Shown here: positions 47,472-57,046 of the stretch, piece by piece
Layout: each line of letters begins with the position of its first letter
How positions within the stretch are numbered: position 1 is the stretch's first letter
NCBI GenBank assembly: GCA_913776195.1
Contig: CAJYMH010000006.1
Coordinates: forward strand, 62,001 to 126,000
Length of the DNA: 64,000 bases
Reading direction: 5' to 3'
Source: an uncultured Caulobacter sp.
GTDB lineage: Bacteria > Pseudomonadota > Alphaproteobacteria > Caulobacterales > Caulobacteraceae
Translations under genes and position numbers: made by a program
The notes under the pieces: generated by a model
The model's database searches: none
Told to the model about the DNA's origin: nothing
Seen by the model: the letters and a program-made list of their open reading frames with translations, nothing else

Positions 47472-48512
47472 TCAGGCCTCGCTGGCCGTCTTCCTGGTCC
47501 GCGTCTTCCTGGGTTTGACGACCGGCTCGGCCGCCGACGGCTCGGGCTGTTCAGCCGTCGCCGCGAGGAGTTCTTTAGCGGTTTCCAGCACGCTCGCCAC
47601 CGGCAGATCGATCATGTGGCGAATGGATTGGCTCAGATCAGGGTCGAGCTTCACGAACTGCTCGAACTCGCGAGGCCCGCGCACGGACCGCGCCTTCGGC
47701 CCCCAGGGGGCGTAGAGCAGGTCGTCGGAGGGCCCGAACAGGCCGATGGTCGGGACACCGGCCGCCGCCGCCATGTGCATCAGGCCCGAATCGTTACCCA
47801 CGAACAGCCGCGCCCGCTTCAGGCAGGCATAGACGGTCAGCAGATCGGCCTGCCCTACCAGGTCGATCACCTGATCCTTGGGGAAGGCGGCGATCAGCTC
47901 GTCGGCGATCATCCGGTCCTCCTTGCCGCCCAGGACCATCAGGCGACCGCCCTTGAGCTCGTCAGCGAGCAGGGATTTGGCCGTCTGGCCGAAGCGCTCG
48001 GCGGGCCACACCTTGCCGATCCAGTTGGCGGACGGGCCGATGGCCAGGATCGGCCCCTCGCCCGCGGTCAGCGCCTCGGCGCGGGCCTCGGTCTGTTCCG
48101 AGGTGAACAGGTAGGGCGACGGCGGATCGTCCTCCAGCGTCAGGACGCGGGCGGCCTGGACCACCTTGTGGACGGGCTCGCCGAAGTTCTTGCGATGCAC
48201 GGCGCGGCGGTCGCGGCGCAGGAAGCCGCTGATGGCGGAGCCGCGCAGATCGACGATCAGGCCCCACTTCTTATGACGCACCTGGCTCCACAGCTTGAAC
48301 CAATGGGCCTTGCCCTTGCCCTTCTCCATGACGATCAGGCGGTCGAGGTTGGGGACCTCGGCGAACAGCGGCGCGGCCGCGGGGCCGGCGACCACGGTGA
48401 AGCGGGCGTTGGGCACTTCATCCGCCAGCCGTTTCAACAAGCCCGAGGACAGGACGGCGTCGCCGATCCGCGTCGCGGTGATGAAGAGAATCGGGAAGTT
48501 AGCGCGGCCCAT
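47472..48512 (-). CDS. family 9 glycosyltransferase (heptosyltransferase-like)
   Basis: A 346-residue GT9 protein: ITATRIGDAVLSSGLLKRL at the start, IGPSANWIGKVWPAERF for nucleotide-sugar binding, and FVGNDSGLMHMAAAAGVPTIGLFG, the characteristic GT9 C-terminal motif. The C-terminal tail is Lys/Arg/Thr-rich. It transfers heptose or a related sugar to lipopolysaccharide core. An upstream in-frame start at 48527 is possible; ATG 48512 begins the conserved sequence. It is 36 bp from pyrC, leftward. Confidence 0.86.
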   Translation of the reverse strand: MGRANFPILFITATRIGDAVLSSGLLKRLADEVPNARFTVVAGPAAAPLFAEVPNLDRLIVMEKGKGKAHWFKLWSQVRHKKWGLIVDLRGSAISGFLRRDRRAVHRKNFGEPVHKVVQAARVLTLEDDPPSPYLFTSEQTEARAEALTAGEGPILAIGPSANWIGKVWPAERFGQTAKSLLADELKGGRLMVLGGKEDRMIADELIAAFPKDQVIDLVGQADLLTVYACLKRARLFVGNDSGLMHMAAAAGVPTIGLFGPSDDLLYAPWGPKARSVRGPREFEQFVKLDPDLSQSIRHMIDLPVASVLETAKELLAATAEQPEPSAAEPVVKPRKTRTRKTASEA

Positions 48513-48560
48513 GGTTAATGATAGCACGAGCCTCTGGCGTTAAAGGCGTCACGGCGCCAC

Positions 48561-49361
48561 ATGGCTCACATGAGCATCGCCCGCCTACACTCCCGCGCCC
48601 TGATCAGATTCTCCGGCCCCGACTGGCGCTCGTTCCTGCAGGGACAGCTGACCCAGGACGTGCTGACCCTTCAGCCGGGCGAAGCGCGCTTCGCCGCCCT
48701 GCTGACGCCGCAAGGGCGGTTGATGTTCGACCTGTTCGTGGTCGGCTTCGAGGACGGCGCCTGGCTGGATATCGCCGCCGAGCATCGCGACGCCATGGTC
48801 CAGCGCATGACGCTATATCGCCTGCGGGCCAAGGTCGATATCGCCGCCGACGATGCGCCGGTGCTGGCCGCCTTCGGCGGGGCGCCGACGGGTGAGGACT
48901 GGATCGCCGATCCGCGCGACGCCCGGCTCGGTTTCCGGGGGTATGGCGTCACCGCCGAACCGGACGCGACCGAGGCGGACTACGACGCCTTCCGCCTGGC
49001 TCAGGGCGTGCCCGGCCCCGCCGACTGGGCGGGGGAGAAGACCTATCCCATCGAGGCCAATTTCGATCTGCTGGCCGGGATCGACTTCAAGAAGGGCTGC
49101 TTCGTCGGTCAGGAGACGACCTCGCGCATGAAGCGCCGGGGTACGATCAAGAACCGTATGCTGCCGATCACCTTCGACGGCCCGCCGCCGGCCTATGGGG
49201 CGGAGGTGCTGGCTGGGACGCTGCGGGCGGGCGAGGTCCTGTCGGGCGTCGATGGCCGCGCCATGGCCCTGTTGCGGCTGGACCGCATCGAGGACGCCGA
49301 CCTCACCGTGGACGGCCGCCCCGTGCGGGTCGAGCGTCCCGACTGGATCGCCCAGGGCTGA
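48561..49361 (+). CDS. ygfZ: folate-binding YgfZ/GcvT-like protein
   Basis: A 266-residue protein with the YgfZ signature KGCFVGQE at 178-185, including the conserved Cys. It helps synthesis or repair of some iron-sulfur enzymes, probably via tetrahydrofolate. Start ATG 48561, with a second in-frame ATG at 48570. It is divergent from the glycosyltransferase gene with a 48-bp gap. Confidence 0.92.
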   Translation: MAHMSIARLHSRALIRFSGPDWRSFLQGQLTQDVLTLQPGEARFAALLTPQGRLMFDLFVVGFEDGAWLDIAAEHRDAMVQRMTLYRLRAKVDIAADDAPVLAAFGGAPTGEDWIADPRDARLGFRGYGVTAEPDATEADYDAFRLAQGVPGPADWAGEKTYPIEANFDLLAGIDFKKGCFVGQETTSRMKRRGTIKNRMLPITFDGPPPAYGAEVLAGTLRAGEVLSGVDGRAMALLRLDRIEDADLTVDGRPVRVERPDWIAQG

Positions 49362-49427
49362 TCACCGAAACCGGAACTGTGGTTTGGGCGGGGCGTTCGC
49401 TCCTCGTCCAATTCAAAGGAGGTTTCC

Positions 49428-49796
49428 ATGAAAACCCTGCTTATCGGCCTGACCGCCGCCGCGATCGGCGGCGCCGCGTTCGCCCAGACTTTCGCCATCG
49501 CCCGTGACGAGAACGTGCCCGCCAAGGGCGCCTTCACCGTCGGCCAGGTCGAAGACGCTGACGTCATCGACTCCGCCAACAAGAAGGCCGGCGAGGTCGA
49601 ACACGTCCTGCTGGACGCCGCCGGCAAGCCCACCGCCGTGGTGATCGAGATCGATCGCATGGGCCTAGACAAGAAGGTCGTCGTCGCCCTGGCCGATGTC
49701 ACCGTCGCGCCGGAGCCCGGCGACAGCGACGACCACATCGTCCGTACCAAGCTGACCAAGGCCCAACTCACCGCCCTGCCCGACTGGAAGGGCTAG
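49428..49796 (+). CDS. exported PRC-barrel domain protein
   Basis: A 122-residue protein with a signal peptide ending near AAFA-Q (residue 20) and a PRC-barrel core (AGEVEHVLLDAAGKPTAVVIE). A near-ideal AAAGGAGG lies just before the ATG at 49428. Function of secreted PRC-barrel proteins is not defined; they probably bind a partner or ligand at the envelope. An 8-bp GC-rich stem with a 3-base loop (49813-49831) follows 16 bp after its stop but has no T tract. Confidence 0.78.
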   Translation: MKTLLIGLTAAAIGGAAFAQTFAIARDENVPAKGAFTVGQVEDADVIDSANKKAGEVEHVLLDAAGKPTAVVIEIDRMGLDKKVVVALADVTVAPEPGDSDDHIVRTKLTKAQLTALPDWKG

Positions 49797-49875
49797 AGGC
49801 CGAAAACCGCCAGCCGCGCCTCTGGCGCGGCGGCGGCCCGGCGGCTAGCTTCCCCACCCTGATCGGGAGGGATTC

Positions 49876-50742
49876 ATGGACCGCCGCACCTTCATCGCCG
49901 TCGCTTCGGCGGCCGCCTTCGCAACGACGGCCCAAGCCGCCGAGCCGCGCTTCACCGTCGAGGTGAAGGGCTCCGGCCCCGACGTGATCCTGATCCCCGG
50001 CCTGACCTCGTCCCGCACCGTGTGGGACGGCGTCGCCGCGCACCTGCAGGACAAGTATCGGCTGCACCTCGTTCAGCTCGGCGGTTTCGCCGGCGCGCCG
50101 ACCGCCGGCAACAAGGATGGCCTGGTCGCCGCCGGCGTGGCCGAGGAGCTGGCGGCCTACATCACCGCCAAGGGCCTGAAGAAGCCCGCCGTCATCGGCC
50201 ACTCCATGGGCGGGACCATGGGTCTGATGCTGGCCGCCCGGCATCCGGACCTTGTGGGGCGCCTTATGGTCATCGACATGTTCCCGAAACTGGCCGTCGC
50301 CTTCTTCGGACCCACCGCGACGCCGGAGCAGGTGACCGCCGGCGCCGCCGCCATCAAGGCCGGGCTGGAGAGCGGCCCGCAGGCCGAGCATGAGGCCAGC
50401 ACCCGCCGGACCATCGCCGGCATGGTGAAGACCGAATCCGCTCGTGAAGAGATCGTCCGACAGGGGATCACCAGCGACCGCGGCGTCCAGGCCCGCTCCA
50501 TGCATGAGATCCTGACCACCGACCTGACACCCGAACTGACCAAGATCACCGCGCCGCTCACCGTGGTCTATCCCACGGACTCCACCCTGCCGTTCACCGC
50601 CAGCTATCCGGCCTGGTACGCGGGAGCCTATTCGTCGGTGAAGGGGGCCAAGCTGGTCCAGGTCGATGGCAGCTATCACTTCATCATGATCGACCAGCCG
50701 GCGGTCCTGAACGCCGCCATCGACAGCTTCCTGGCCGGCTGA
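49876..50742 (+). CDS. secreted alpha/beta hydrolase
   Basis: A 288-residue hydrolase with a Tat/Sec-like leader (MDRRTFIAVASAAAFATT). The catalytic Ser is Ser110 in GHSMGG; a His in GSYHFIMID near the C-terminus is the likely partner. GGGAGGG precedes the ATG. Its TGA overlaps the next ATG (TGATG), so it is coupled to tag, but the biological link is not evident. Substrate unknown. Confidence 0.83.
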   Translation: MDRRTFIAVASAAAFATTAQAAEPRFTVEVKGSGPDVILIPGLTSSRTVWDGVAAHLQDKYRLHLVQLGGFAGAPTAGNKDGLVAAGVAEELAAYITAKGLKKPAVIGHSMGGTMGLMLAARHPDLVGRLMVIDMFPKLAVAFFGPTATPEQVTAGAAAIKAGLESGPQAEHEASTRRTIAGMVKTESAREEIVRQGITSDRGVQARSMHEILTTDLTPELTKITAPLTVVYPTDSTLPFTASYPAWYAGAYSSVKGAKLVQVDGSYHFIMIDQPAVLNAAIDSFLAG

Positions 50743-51326
50743 TGGTCACCCGCTGCGTCTGGCACGGCATGGCGGGGGACCCCGTCTACGAGGCCTATCA
50801 CGACACCGACTGGGGCGTGCCGGAGTACGATCCGCGCGCTCTGTGGGAGAAGCTGGTGCTGGATGGATTCCAGGCCGGCCTGTCGTGGATCACCATCCTG
50901 AAGAAGCGCGAGAATTTCCGCGCCGCCTTCGCCGGCTTCGATCCCGAGAAGGTCGCCCGCTTCGATGACGCCGACCGCGAGCGCCTGCTGGCCGACGCCG
51001 GCATCATCCGCTCGGGCGCCAAGATCGACGCCGCCATCAACGGGGCGCGCATCTACCTGGACATGCGCGACCGGGGCGAGGATTTCTCGAAGTTCCTGTG
51101 GGACTTCGTGGGCGGGGCGCCGATCCAGAACCGCTGGGACGACAGGTCGCAGGTGCCGGTGAAGACCCCGGAGGCCGAGGCCATGGCCAAGGCGCTGAAG
51201 GCGCGAGGCTTCAAGTTCTGCGGGCCGGTGATCGTTTACGCCTTCATGCAGGCGACCGGGATGGTCAACGACCACCTCACCGACTGCTTCCGCCACGCCG
51301 AATGCAGGGCTATGAGCGCGGGGTGA
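50742..51326 (+). CDS. tag: DNA-3-methyladenine glycosylase I
   Basis: A 194-residue base-excision enzyme. The N-terminal RCVWHG, ending with the characteristic Cys and His ligands of the zinc site, and [30 protein letters not shown] are Tag signatures; the last conserved zinc ligands are in the FRHAEC segment near the C-terminus. It removes 3-methyladenine from DNA. The stop overlaps the rnhB start (GTGA). Confidence 0.94.
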   Translation: MVTRCVWHGMAGDPVYEAYHDTDWGVPEYDPRALWEKLVLDGFQAGLSWITILKKRENFRAAFAGFDPEKVARFDDADRERLLADAGIIRSGAKIDAAINGARIYLDMRDRGEDFSKFLWDFVGGAPIQNRWDDRSQVPVKTPEAEAMAKALKARGFKFCGPVIVYAFMQATGMVNDHLTDCFRHAECRAMSAG

Positions 51327-51931
51327 AGCCGATTCCCGACATGCTGCTCGAAGCCGCCTGCCCCGCTCCAGTCTGCGGGGTGGACGAGGCTGGACGCGGG
51401 CCGCTGGCCGGTCCGGTCTGCGCCGCGGCGGTGATCCTGGACCCGAACCACATCCCCGCCGGCCTGAACGACTCCAAGAAGCTGACCGCCAAACAGCGCG
51501 ATCATCTGGAGTTCGAGATCAAGGCGAGGGCCGTCGCCTTCCACGTGGCCTTCGCCAGCGTGGAGGAGATCGCAGAGCTCAACATCCTGCACGCTACAGG
51601 CCTGGCCATGTGCCGGGCGGTGGAGGGCCTGAGCATCCAGCCGGTCTTCGCTCTGGTGGACGGCAACTATCGCTTCAAGCTGCCCTGCGACATCAAGACC
51701 GTGGTCGGCGGCGACGGCGTCTCGGCGTCGATCGCGGCGGCGTCGGTCCTGGCCAAGACGGCGCGGGACCGGCTGATGGTGGAGATGGACGCCGTGCATC
51801 CCGGCTACGGCTTCGCCAGCCACAAGGGTTACGGCGCGCCGACCCACATGGAGGCGATCCGTCGCCTCGGGCCTTCGCCCATTCACAGGTTGGGATGGGC
51901 GCCGTTCAAGGCGGCGCTGGAAGAGGCCTAG
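51323..51931 (+). CDS. rnhB: ribonuclease HII
   Basis: A 202-residue enzyme that cuts RNA in RNA-DNA hybrids and removes misincorporated ribonucleotides. The acidic site includes Asp21 and Glu22 in [13 protein letters not shown], then NDSKKL and VDGNYRF. GTG 51323 overlaps the tag stop; an in-frame ATG at 51302 is an alternative. A terminator follows 17 bp later. Confidence 0.94.
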   Translation: MKPIPDMLLEAACPAPVCGVDEAGRGPLAGPVCAAAVILDPNHIPAGLNDSKKLTAKQRDHLEFEIKARAVAFHVAFASVEEIAELNILHATGLAMCRAVEGLSIQPVFALVDGNYRFKLPCDIKTVVGGDGVSASIAAASVLAKTARDRLMVEMDAVHPGYGFASHKGYGAPTHMEAIRRLGPSPIHRLGWAPFKAALEEA

Positions 51932-51947
51932 CCTCTCAGAATGAGCA

Positions 51948-51974
51948 AAAGGCCGCCGGCGACCGGCGGCCTTT
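51948..51974. terminator. bidirectional terminator between rnhB and the small membrane gene
   Basis: AAAGGCCGCCGG (51948-51959), 3-base loop, and its exact complement (51963-51974) with T and A runs on the outer edges. It serves rnhB on the plus strand and the 50-residue gene on the minus strand. Confidence 0.9.
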
Positions 51975-51988
51975 CATTGGTCTCGTGT

Positions 51989-52141
51989 TCAGTTGAACGG
52001 GCCGGCGAAAGCCCCGATCGCGAAGGCGAAAAGCCCCGCGGCCGCGAACACAAAGGCCTCGAGCGACGAGCAGCGGGCAAGCGCCCGAGTCCACGTGTCG
52101 CCCTCTGGCCGCCATACCGCCCCATCGGCTTGGCTGCGCAT
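51989..52141 (-). CDS. 50-residue small membrane protein (candidate)
   Basis: On the minus strand, an ATG at 52141 preceded by GGAGGG with an 8-base spacer opens a 50-codon ORF ending at 51989. It has a basic N-terminus (MRSQADGAVWRPEGDTWTR) and one membrane span (FVFAAAGLFAFAIGAFAG) to the C-terminus. Third codon positions are GC-rich as in true genes, and it ends 15 bp before a terminator hairpin. No known family. It is divergent from ccrM and may share the intergenic promoter region. Confidence 0.7.
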   Translation of the reverse strand: MRSQADGAVWRPEGDTWTRALARCSSLEAFVFAAAGLFAFAIGAFAGPFN

Positions 52142-52204
52142 AATCTGTTCCCTCCAGCCTTTCGGCAGGTGAATGAGGGACTCAAGTTTTGTGACTTGGC
52201 AAGA

Positions 52205-52235
52205 TTAACAGCGCATTCACCATGTTTTTTATAAT
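52205..52235 (+). promoter_or_regulatory. CtrA-like box and -10 of the ccrM promoter
   Basis: TTAA at 52205-52208 and TTCACCAT at 52216-52223, separated by seven bases, resemble the Caulobacter CtrA site (TTAA-N7-TTAAC). A perfect TATAAT follows at 52230-52235. In C. crescentus CtrA activates ccrM late in the cell cycle. GANTC sites lie at 52179-52183 and 52258-52262, so the promoter region is itself a CcrM substrate. The remaining intergenic part (52142-52297) shows only these elements. Confidence 0.65.
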
Positions 52236-52291
52236 GGCGCTAACCACGCGGCGGTCAGATTCCAGCCTCTTCGCGTAACCGGGAGTGTTAG

Positions 52292-53374
<1,083 letters not shown>

Positions 53375-53381
53375 ACCACCC

Positions 53382-53412
53382 GCTCCATGGCGAATTACCT
53401 TCGCCATGGAGC
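53382..53412 (+). repeat. perfect 13-bp inverted repeat over the start codon of the phosphatase
   Basis: GCTCCATGGCGAA (53382-53394) pairs exactly with 53400-53412 across a 5-base loop, TTACC. The right arm holds the ATG at 53406 of the next gene, and the left arm lies 8 bp after the ccrM stop. There is no T tract, so a simple terminator is unlikely. In mRNA it would hide the start codon, and it may protect the 3' end of ccrM mRNA or control translation of the phosphatase. Confidence 0.8.
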
Positions 53413-54167
53413 AGCGCTGGCCCGACACCCTCTGGATCGTCCGCCATGGACAGAGCGCGGGTAACGTCGCCCGCGACGCCGCCGACGCGGCGGGTCTTGG
53501 TCGCATCGATATCGCTCATCGCGACATGGACGTGCCGCTCAGCCCCCTGGGCGAGGATCAGTCGCGCGCGCTAGGCCAATGGTTGGCCCGACAGCCGGCG
53601 GATGAACGGCCGCAGACCCTGCTGGTCTCGCCCTACGCCCGGGCCATCCGCACCGCCGAACTGATCCGCGAGGAAGGCGGACTGGCCAAGCCCGACAGCC
53701 TGTTCTGCATCGACGAGCGCTTGCGCGAGAAGGAATTCGGCGTCCTGGATCGCCTGACCGGCGTGGGCATCCGCGAGGAGTTTCCAGAACAAGCGGAGTT
53801 CCGCCGTCTGCTGGGCAAGTTCTATCACCGGCCGCCCGGCGGCGAGAGCTGGTGCGACGTGATCCTGCGGCTGCGTAGCGTTCTGGACACCATCAGCCTG
53901 CACCACAGCGGCAAGCGGGTGATGGTGGTCGCGCACCAGGTGGTGGTTCTGTGCATGCGCTACCTGCTCGACGGCCTGACCGAGGAGCAGATTCTGGCCA
54001 TCGACCGCGAGGCCGACATCGCCAATTGCGGGGTCACCGAATACCGCTTCAAGCCGGACCAGGGCGACGGCGGCCTGATGCTCACCCGCTGGAATTTCAC
54101 GGCGCCCCTGGACGAGGGCGGCGCCCCGGTCACCGCACAGCCTGATCCGTCGGTGGCCGCGCGATGA
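53406..54167 (+). CDS. histidine phosphatase family protein (phosphoglycerate mutase-like)
   Basis: A 253-residue cytoplasmic protein with the phosphohistidine motif RHGQS at 13-17, and VVAHQVVVL, the second catalytic His region. Substrate is not identifiable; members act on sugars, nucleotides or proteins. The ATG at 53406 is the only usable start and lies inside a perfect inverted repeat; no Shine-Dalgarno precedes it. It overlaps nnrD by four bases, so both may be controlled by the same element. Confidence 0.85.
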   Translation: MEQRWPDTLWIVRHGQSAGNVARDAADAAGLGRIDIAHRDMDVPLSPLGEDQSRALGQWLARQPADERPQTLLVSPYARAIRTAELIREEGGLAKPDSLFCIDERLREKEFGVLDRLTGVGIREEFPEQAEFRRLLGKFYHRPPGGESWCDVILRLRSVLDTISLHHSGKRVMVVAHQVVVLCMRYLLDGLTEEQILAIDREADIANCGVTEYRFKPDQGDGGLMLTRWNFTAPLDEGGAPVTAQPDPSVAAR

Positions 54168-55033
54168 CCGCCGAGATCACGGCCGACCTTTTGCGCCGAT
54201 GGCCCCTTCCCCAACCCGGCGATGGCGGCAAGGAGGACCGGGGCCAGGTTCTGGTGGTCGGCGGACATGCCGAGATTCCCGGCGCCGTGGTGCTGGCCGC
54301 CACCGCCGCGCTGCGCGCCGGGGCTGGCAAGCTGCAGGTCGCAACAGTCGAGCAGATCGCCGCCCACCTCAGCCTGTCGGTGCCGGAAGCCCGCGCCTTC
54401 GCGCTGAAGGCGTCCGACGACGGCGCCATCACTGCGAAATCAGTGAAGGCGCTGGTCAAGCACGTAGCCCGTTGCAAGTCCGTGCTCGTCGGGCCTGGAA
54501 CCATGGATGAGGGCGAAGCGATCGCGCTTGAACTTCTGGCGGCGGAATCGGACGCGGCCTTCGTTCTGGACGCCGGCGCCCTGCCGGCGGCCGAGAGCGG
54601 CCGCGCGCTTTTGGCGGCGCTGGACGGCCGCGCCGTGCTGACCCCGCATGCCGGCGAAATGGCGCGACTGACCGGCCGCCCCAAGGAAGAGATCGAGGCC
54701 GATCCCCTCGGCGCGGCCCAGCGTACGGCGAAGCGCTATGGCGCCGTGGCGGTCATGAAGGGCGCCGCCACGCATATCGCAGCGCCCGATGGTCGAGCCT
54801 GGCGTTACGCGGGCGGCGGCGTAGGGCTGGGCGCCTCAGGCTCCGGCGACGTGCTTGGCGGCCTGATCGCCGGTCTGCTTGCGCGAGGCGCCGAACCGGC
54901 GCAGGCGGCTGCTTTTGGTGTGTACTTGCACGGAGAGGCTGGGAAAGGGCTCGCGAGTAAGATCGGCCCGCTGGGATTCCTTGCGCGGGAGATCAGCGCA
55001 GAGGTCCCGGGTTTGATGGGAGAGCTGGCTTAG
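54164..55033 (+). CDS. nnrD: ADP-dependent NAD(P)H-hydrate dehydratase
   Basis: A 289-residue ribokinase-like enzyme that repairs hydrated NADH and NADPH. The GGHAEIPGAVVLAATAALRAGAGK block and the C-terminal GSGDVLGGLIAGLLARG are characteristic. The usual N-terminal epimerase half (NnrE) is not fused and no separate nnrE is next to it. The start overlaps the phosphatase stop (ATGA); its TAG overlaps the convergent dehydrogenase stop (TTAG at 55030-55033). Confidence 0.93.
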   Translation: MTAEITADLLRRWPLPQPGDGGKEDRGQVLVVGGHAEIPGAVVLAATAALRAGAGKLQVATVEQIAAHLSLSVPEARAFALKASDDGAITAKSVKALVKHVARCKSVLVGPGTMDEGEAIALELLAAESDAAFVLDAGALPAAESGRALLAALDGRAVLTPHAGEMARLTGRPKEEIEADPLGAAQRTAKRYGAVAVMKGAATHIAAPDGRAWRYAGGGVGLGASGSGDVLGGLIAGLLARGAEPAQAAAFGVYLHGEAGKGLASKIGPLGFLAREISAEVPGLMGELA

Positions 55034-55983
55034 GCCTTGCGTCCTGCCGCCGCGTAGATCGCGTCGATGGCGGCCATGGTCGCTACGGCGTCCTCGCCGC
55101 CCGTCAATGGCTTGGCCCGCCCCGCAAGCACCTCGACTACATGATCCAGCTGCGCCTCATAGGTGGTCATGGGCAGGGCCGGCTCCCAGCGGTCGCCGAT
55201 TCGCAGGCCGCCATTGTCGCGATAGGGATGGACGAAACTTTCCAGGGTCATGGAGGCCTTGTCGCCGTCGACCCGCAGCAGAATCTTCCGCTCTGTCGCC
55301 TGCATGTCGCAATGGATACGCGCCGGAACGCCGCCGAAATCGAGCTCGGCTCCCAGCGCCGCATCGACCCCGCCATCCCATCGCGCCGTCGCTGACCGCA
55401 CCGCGGGCTCGACGCCCAGCAGGGTTCGCAGGGCATGCAGCGGATAGCAGCCTAGGTCCATCAGCGCCCCGCCGCCCTGTTCGCGGATCCAGCGCAGCTC
55501 GCCCTCGCGCTTGGGGATCACCACGTCGAACACCGCCTCGGCGCTGACAATGAGACCCAGCTCGCCCGAGGCGAGCACCTCCAGCGCCCGGGTCATCATC
55601 GGGTGGAAGCGATAGTGAAAGGCCTCGATCAGCACGACGCCGGCCGCCTCCGCCGCCTCGACCATGGCCCGGGCCTCGGCGGCGGTCATGGCGAAGGGCT
55701 TCTCACACAGCATGTGCTTGCCCGCCGCCGCAGCCTTGCGCGTCCATTCCAGATGCGCGGCCGGCGGCAGGGCATTGTAGATCAGGTCCACGTCGTCGCG
55801 GTCGATCAGGGCGTCATAACCCTCCACCGCCGTCGCGATTCCGTATTGCTCGGCGTAGACCTGGGCCTTGGCGAGGTCGCGCGCAGCCACCGCCGTGATC
55901 GTCACGTCGTCGCGCAAGGCGATCGGCGCGATCACCGCCTTTGGGGCGATCTTCGAAGCGCCCAAAAGTCCGATCCTCAGCAT
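55030..55983 (-). CDS. Gfo/Idh/MocA family oxidoreductase
   Basis: A 317-residue NAD(P)-dependent sugar or inositol dehydrogenase-like enzyme. The Rossmann GLLGASKIAPKAV motif is at residues 5-17, and the conserved EKPFAMT block holds the usual Lys. It probably oxidises a sugar or cyclitol. It overlaps mutY by 7 bp, as the downstream gene in the same direction. Substrate unknown. Confidence 0.88.
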   Translation of the reverse strand: MLRIGLLGASKIAPKAVIAPIALRDDVTITAVAARDLAKAQVYAEQYGIATAVEGYDALIDRDDVDLIYNALPPAAHLEWTRKAAAAGKHMLCEKPFAMTAAEARAMVEAAEAAGVVLIEAFHYRFHPMMTRALEVLASGELGLIVSAEAVFDVVIPKREGELRWIREQGGGALMDLGCYPLHALRTLLGVEPAVRSATARWDGGVDAALGAELDFGGVPARIHCDMQATERKILLRVDGDKASMTLESFVHPYRDNGGLRIGDRWEPALPMTTYEAQLDHVVEVLAGRAKPLTGGEDAVATMAAIDAIYAAAGRKA

Positions 55984-57023
55984 AGCCTCGCCTCCGCTGC
56001 TCGGGCCGCTTTCAGGAAGACGCTGGGCAGCGCCTGCAGTCCCTCGGGCCGCGTCCAGATGAACGCCCCTTCGCCCTCGGCGGCAAGCACGGTCAGGGTC
56101 AGGGAGAAGTGGGTGAAGACATGCTCCACCTCGCCCGCCGCCCGCCAGGCGGCGGCGACCGGCGCGGCTTCCAGCGCCTCAGCGGGTGAGAACGGGGTCG
56201 AGCGCCATTCGCTGGTCGGCAGGGCCAGCATGCCGCCCAGCAGGCCCTTCGGCTCGCGCCGAACCAGGGCGGTGGCGCCGTCGCGGGTCAGAACATAGGC
56301 GACGCCGTGACGGCGAGGCCGGTCGGCCTTCTTGGTCTTGCGGGGGTAGGTCTCCGGCGCGCCGGTCTTCAGCCCCTGGCAAAAGTCAGTGATCGGGCAG
56401 CGGTCGCACAGCGGCGCCTTTGGCCGGCAGACGGTGGCGCCGAGGTCCATCAGCGCCTGAGCCCAGTCGCCGGGGCGGTCGTCGGTGACCAGTTCGCCGG
56501 CCAGACGCTTCAGCTCGGGCTTGGAGCCGGGAACCGGCTCCTCCACAGCGAACAGCCGGGCCATGACCCGTTCCACATTGCCGTCCACCACGTTCGAGGG
56601 CTGGTCAAAGGCGATGGCCGCCACGGCGGCGGCGGTGTAGGCCCCGACGCCCGGCAGGGCCAGCAGCCCCGCCTCGGTATCCGGAAACACGCCGCCATGC
56701 TGTCCCGACACCGCGCGGGCGCAGGCCAACAGGTTGCGGGCGCGGGCATAGTAGCCAAGCCCCGCCCAGGCGGCCATCAGATCGCCGTCCTCGACAGCGG
56801 CGAGGTCAGACACCGTCGGCCAGCGCTGGATGAAGCCTAAGAAGTAAGGCGTGGCGTGCGGCACGGTCGTCTGCTGCAGCATCACCTCGGACAGCCAGAC
56901 CCGGTAAGGATCGGACCGCACGCCCGCCATTCCCGCCGCCGGCCCGGTGCGCCAGGGCAGGTCGCGGGCGTTGGCGTCGTACCAGTCCAGCAAGGCGGCG
57001 CGGAGGGGAGCGACGGGGATCAT
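55977..57023 (-). CDS. mutY: A/G-specific adenine DNA glycosylase
   Basis: A 348-residue base-excision enzyme that removes adenine opposite 8-oxoguanine. SEVMLQQT with Glu46 and VDGNVERVMAR with Asp147 are the catalytic residues; LPGVGAYTA is the helix-hairpin-helix. The iron-sulfur cluster ligands are Cys199, 206, 209 and 215. The C-terminal Nudix-like domain for 8-oxoG is about 225-345. It is divergent from dciA with a 23-bp gap. Confidence 0.96.
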   Translation of the reverse strand: MIPVAPLRAALLDWYDANARDLPWRTGPAAGMAGVRSDPYRVWLSEVMLQQTTVPHATPYFLGFIQRWPTVSDLAAVEDGDLMAAWAGLGYYARARNLLACARAVSGQHGGVFPDTEAGLLALPGVGAYTAAAVAAIAFDQPSNVVDGNVERVMARLFAVEEPVPGSKPELKRLAGELVTDDRPGDWAQALMDLGATVCRPKAPLCDRCPITDFCQGLKTGAPETYPRKTKKADRPRRHGVAYVLTRDGATALVRREPKGLLGGMLALPTSEWRSTPFSPAEALEAAPVAAAWRAAGEVEHVFTHFSLTLTVLAAEGEGAFIWTRPEGLQALPSVFLKAARAAEARLC

Positions 57024-57046
57024 CGAGCCGGGTATATAGGAACTTC

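Noticed and set aside
46578-48518. 646-codon plus-strand open frame across pyrC and the glycosyltransferase gene
   Set aside because: It runs antisense through two recognisable genes and has a His/Gln/Gly/Arg-rich translation typical of the complementary frame in GC-rich DNA.
49813-49831. GC-rich 8-bp stem after the PRC-barrel gene as a terminator
   Set aside because: No T tract follows, so it is not listed as a rho-independent terminator; it may still slow transcription.
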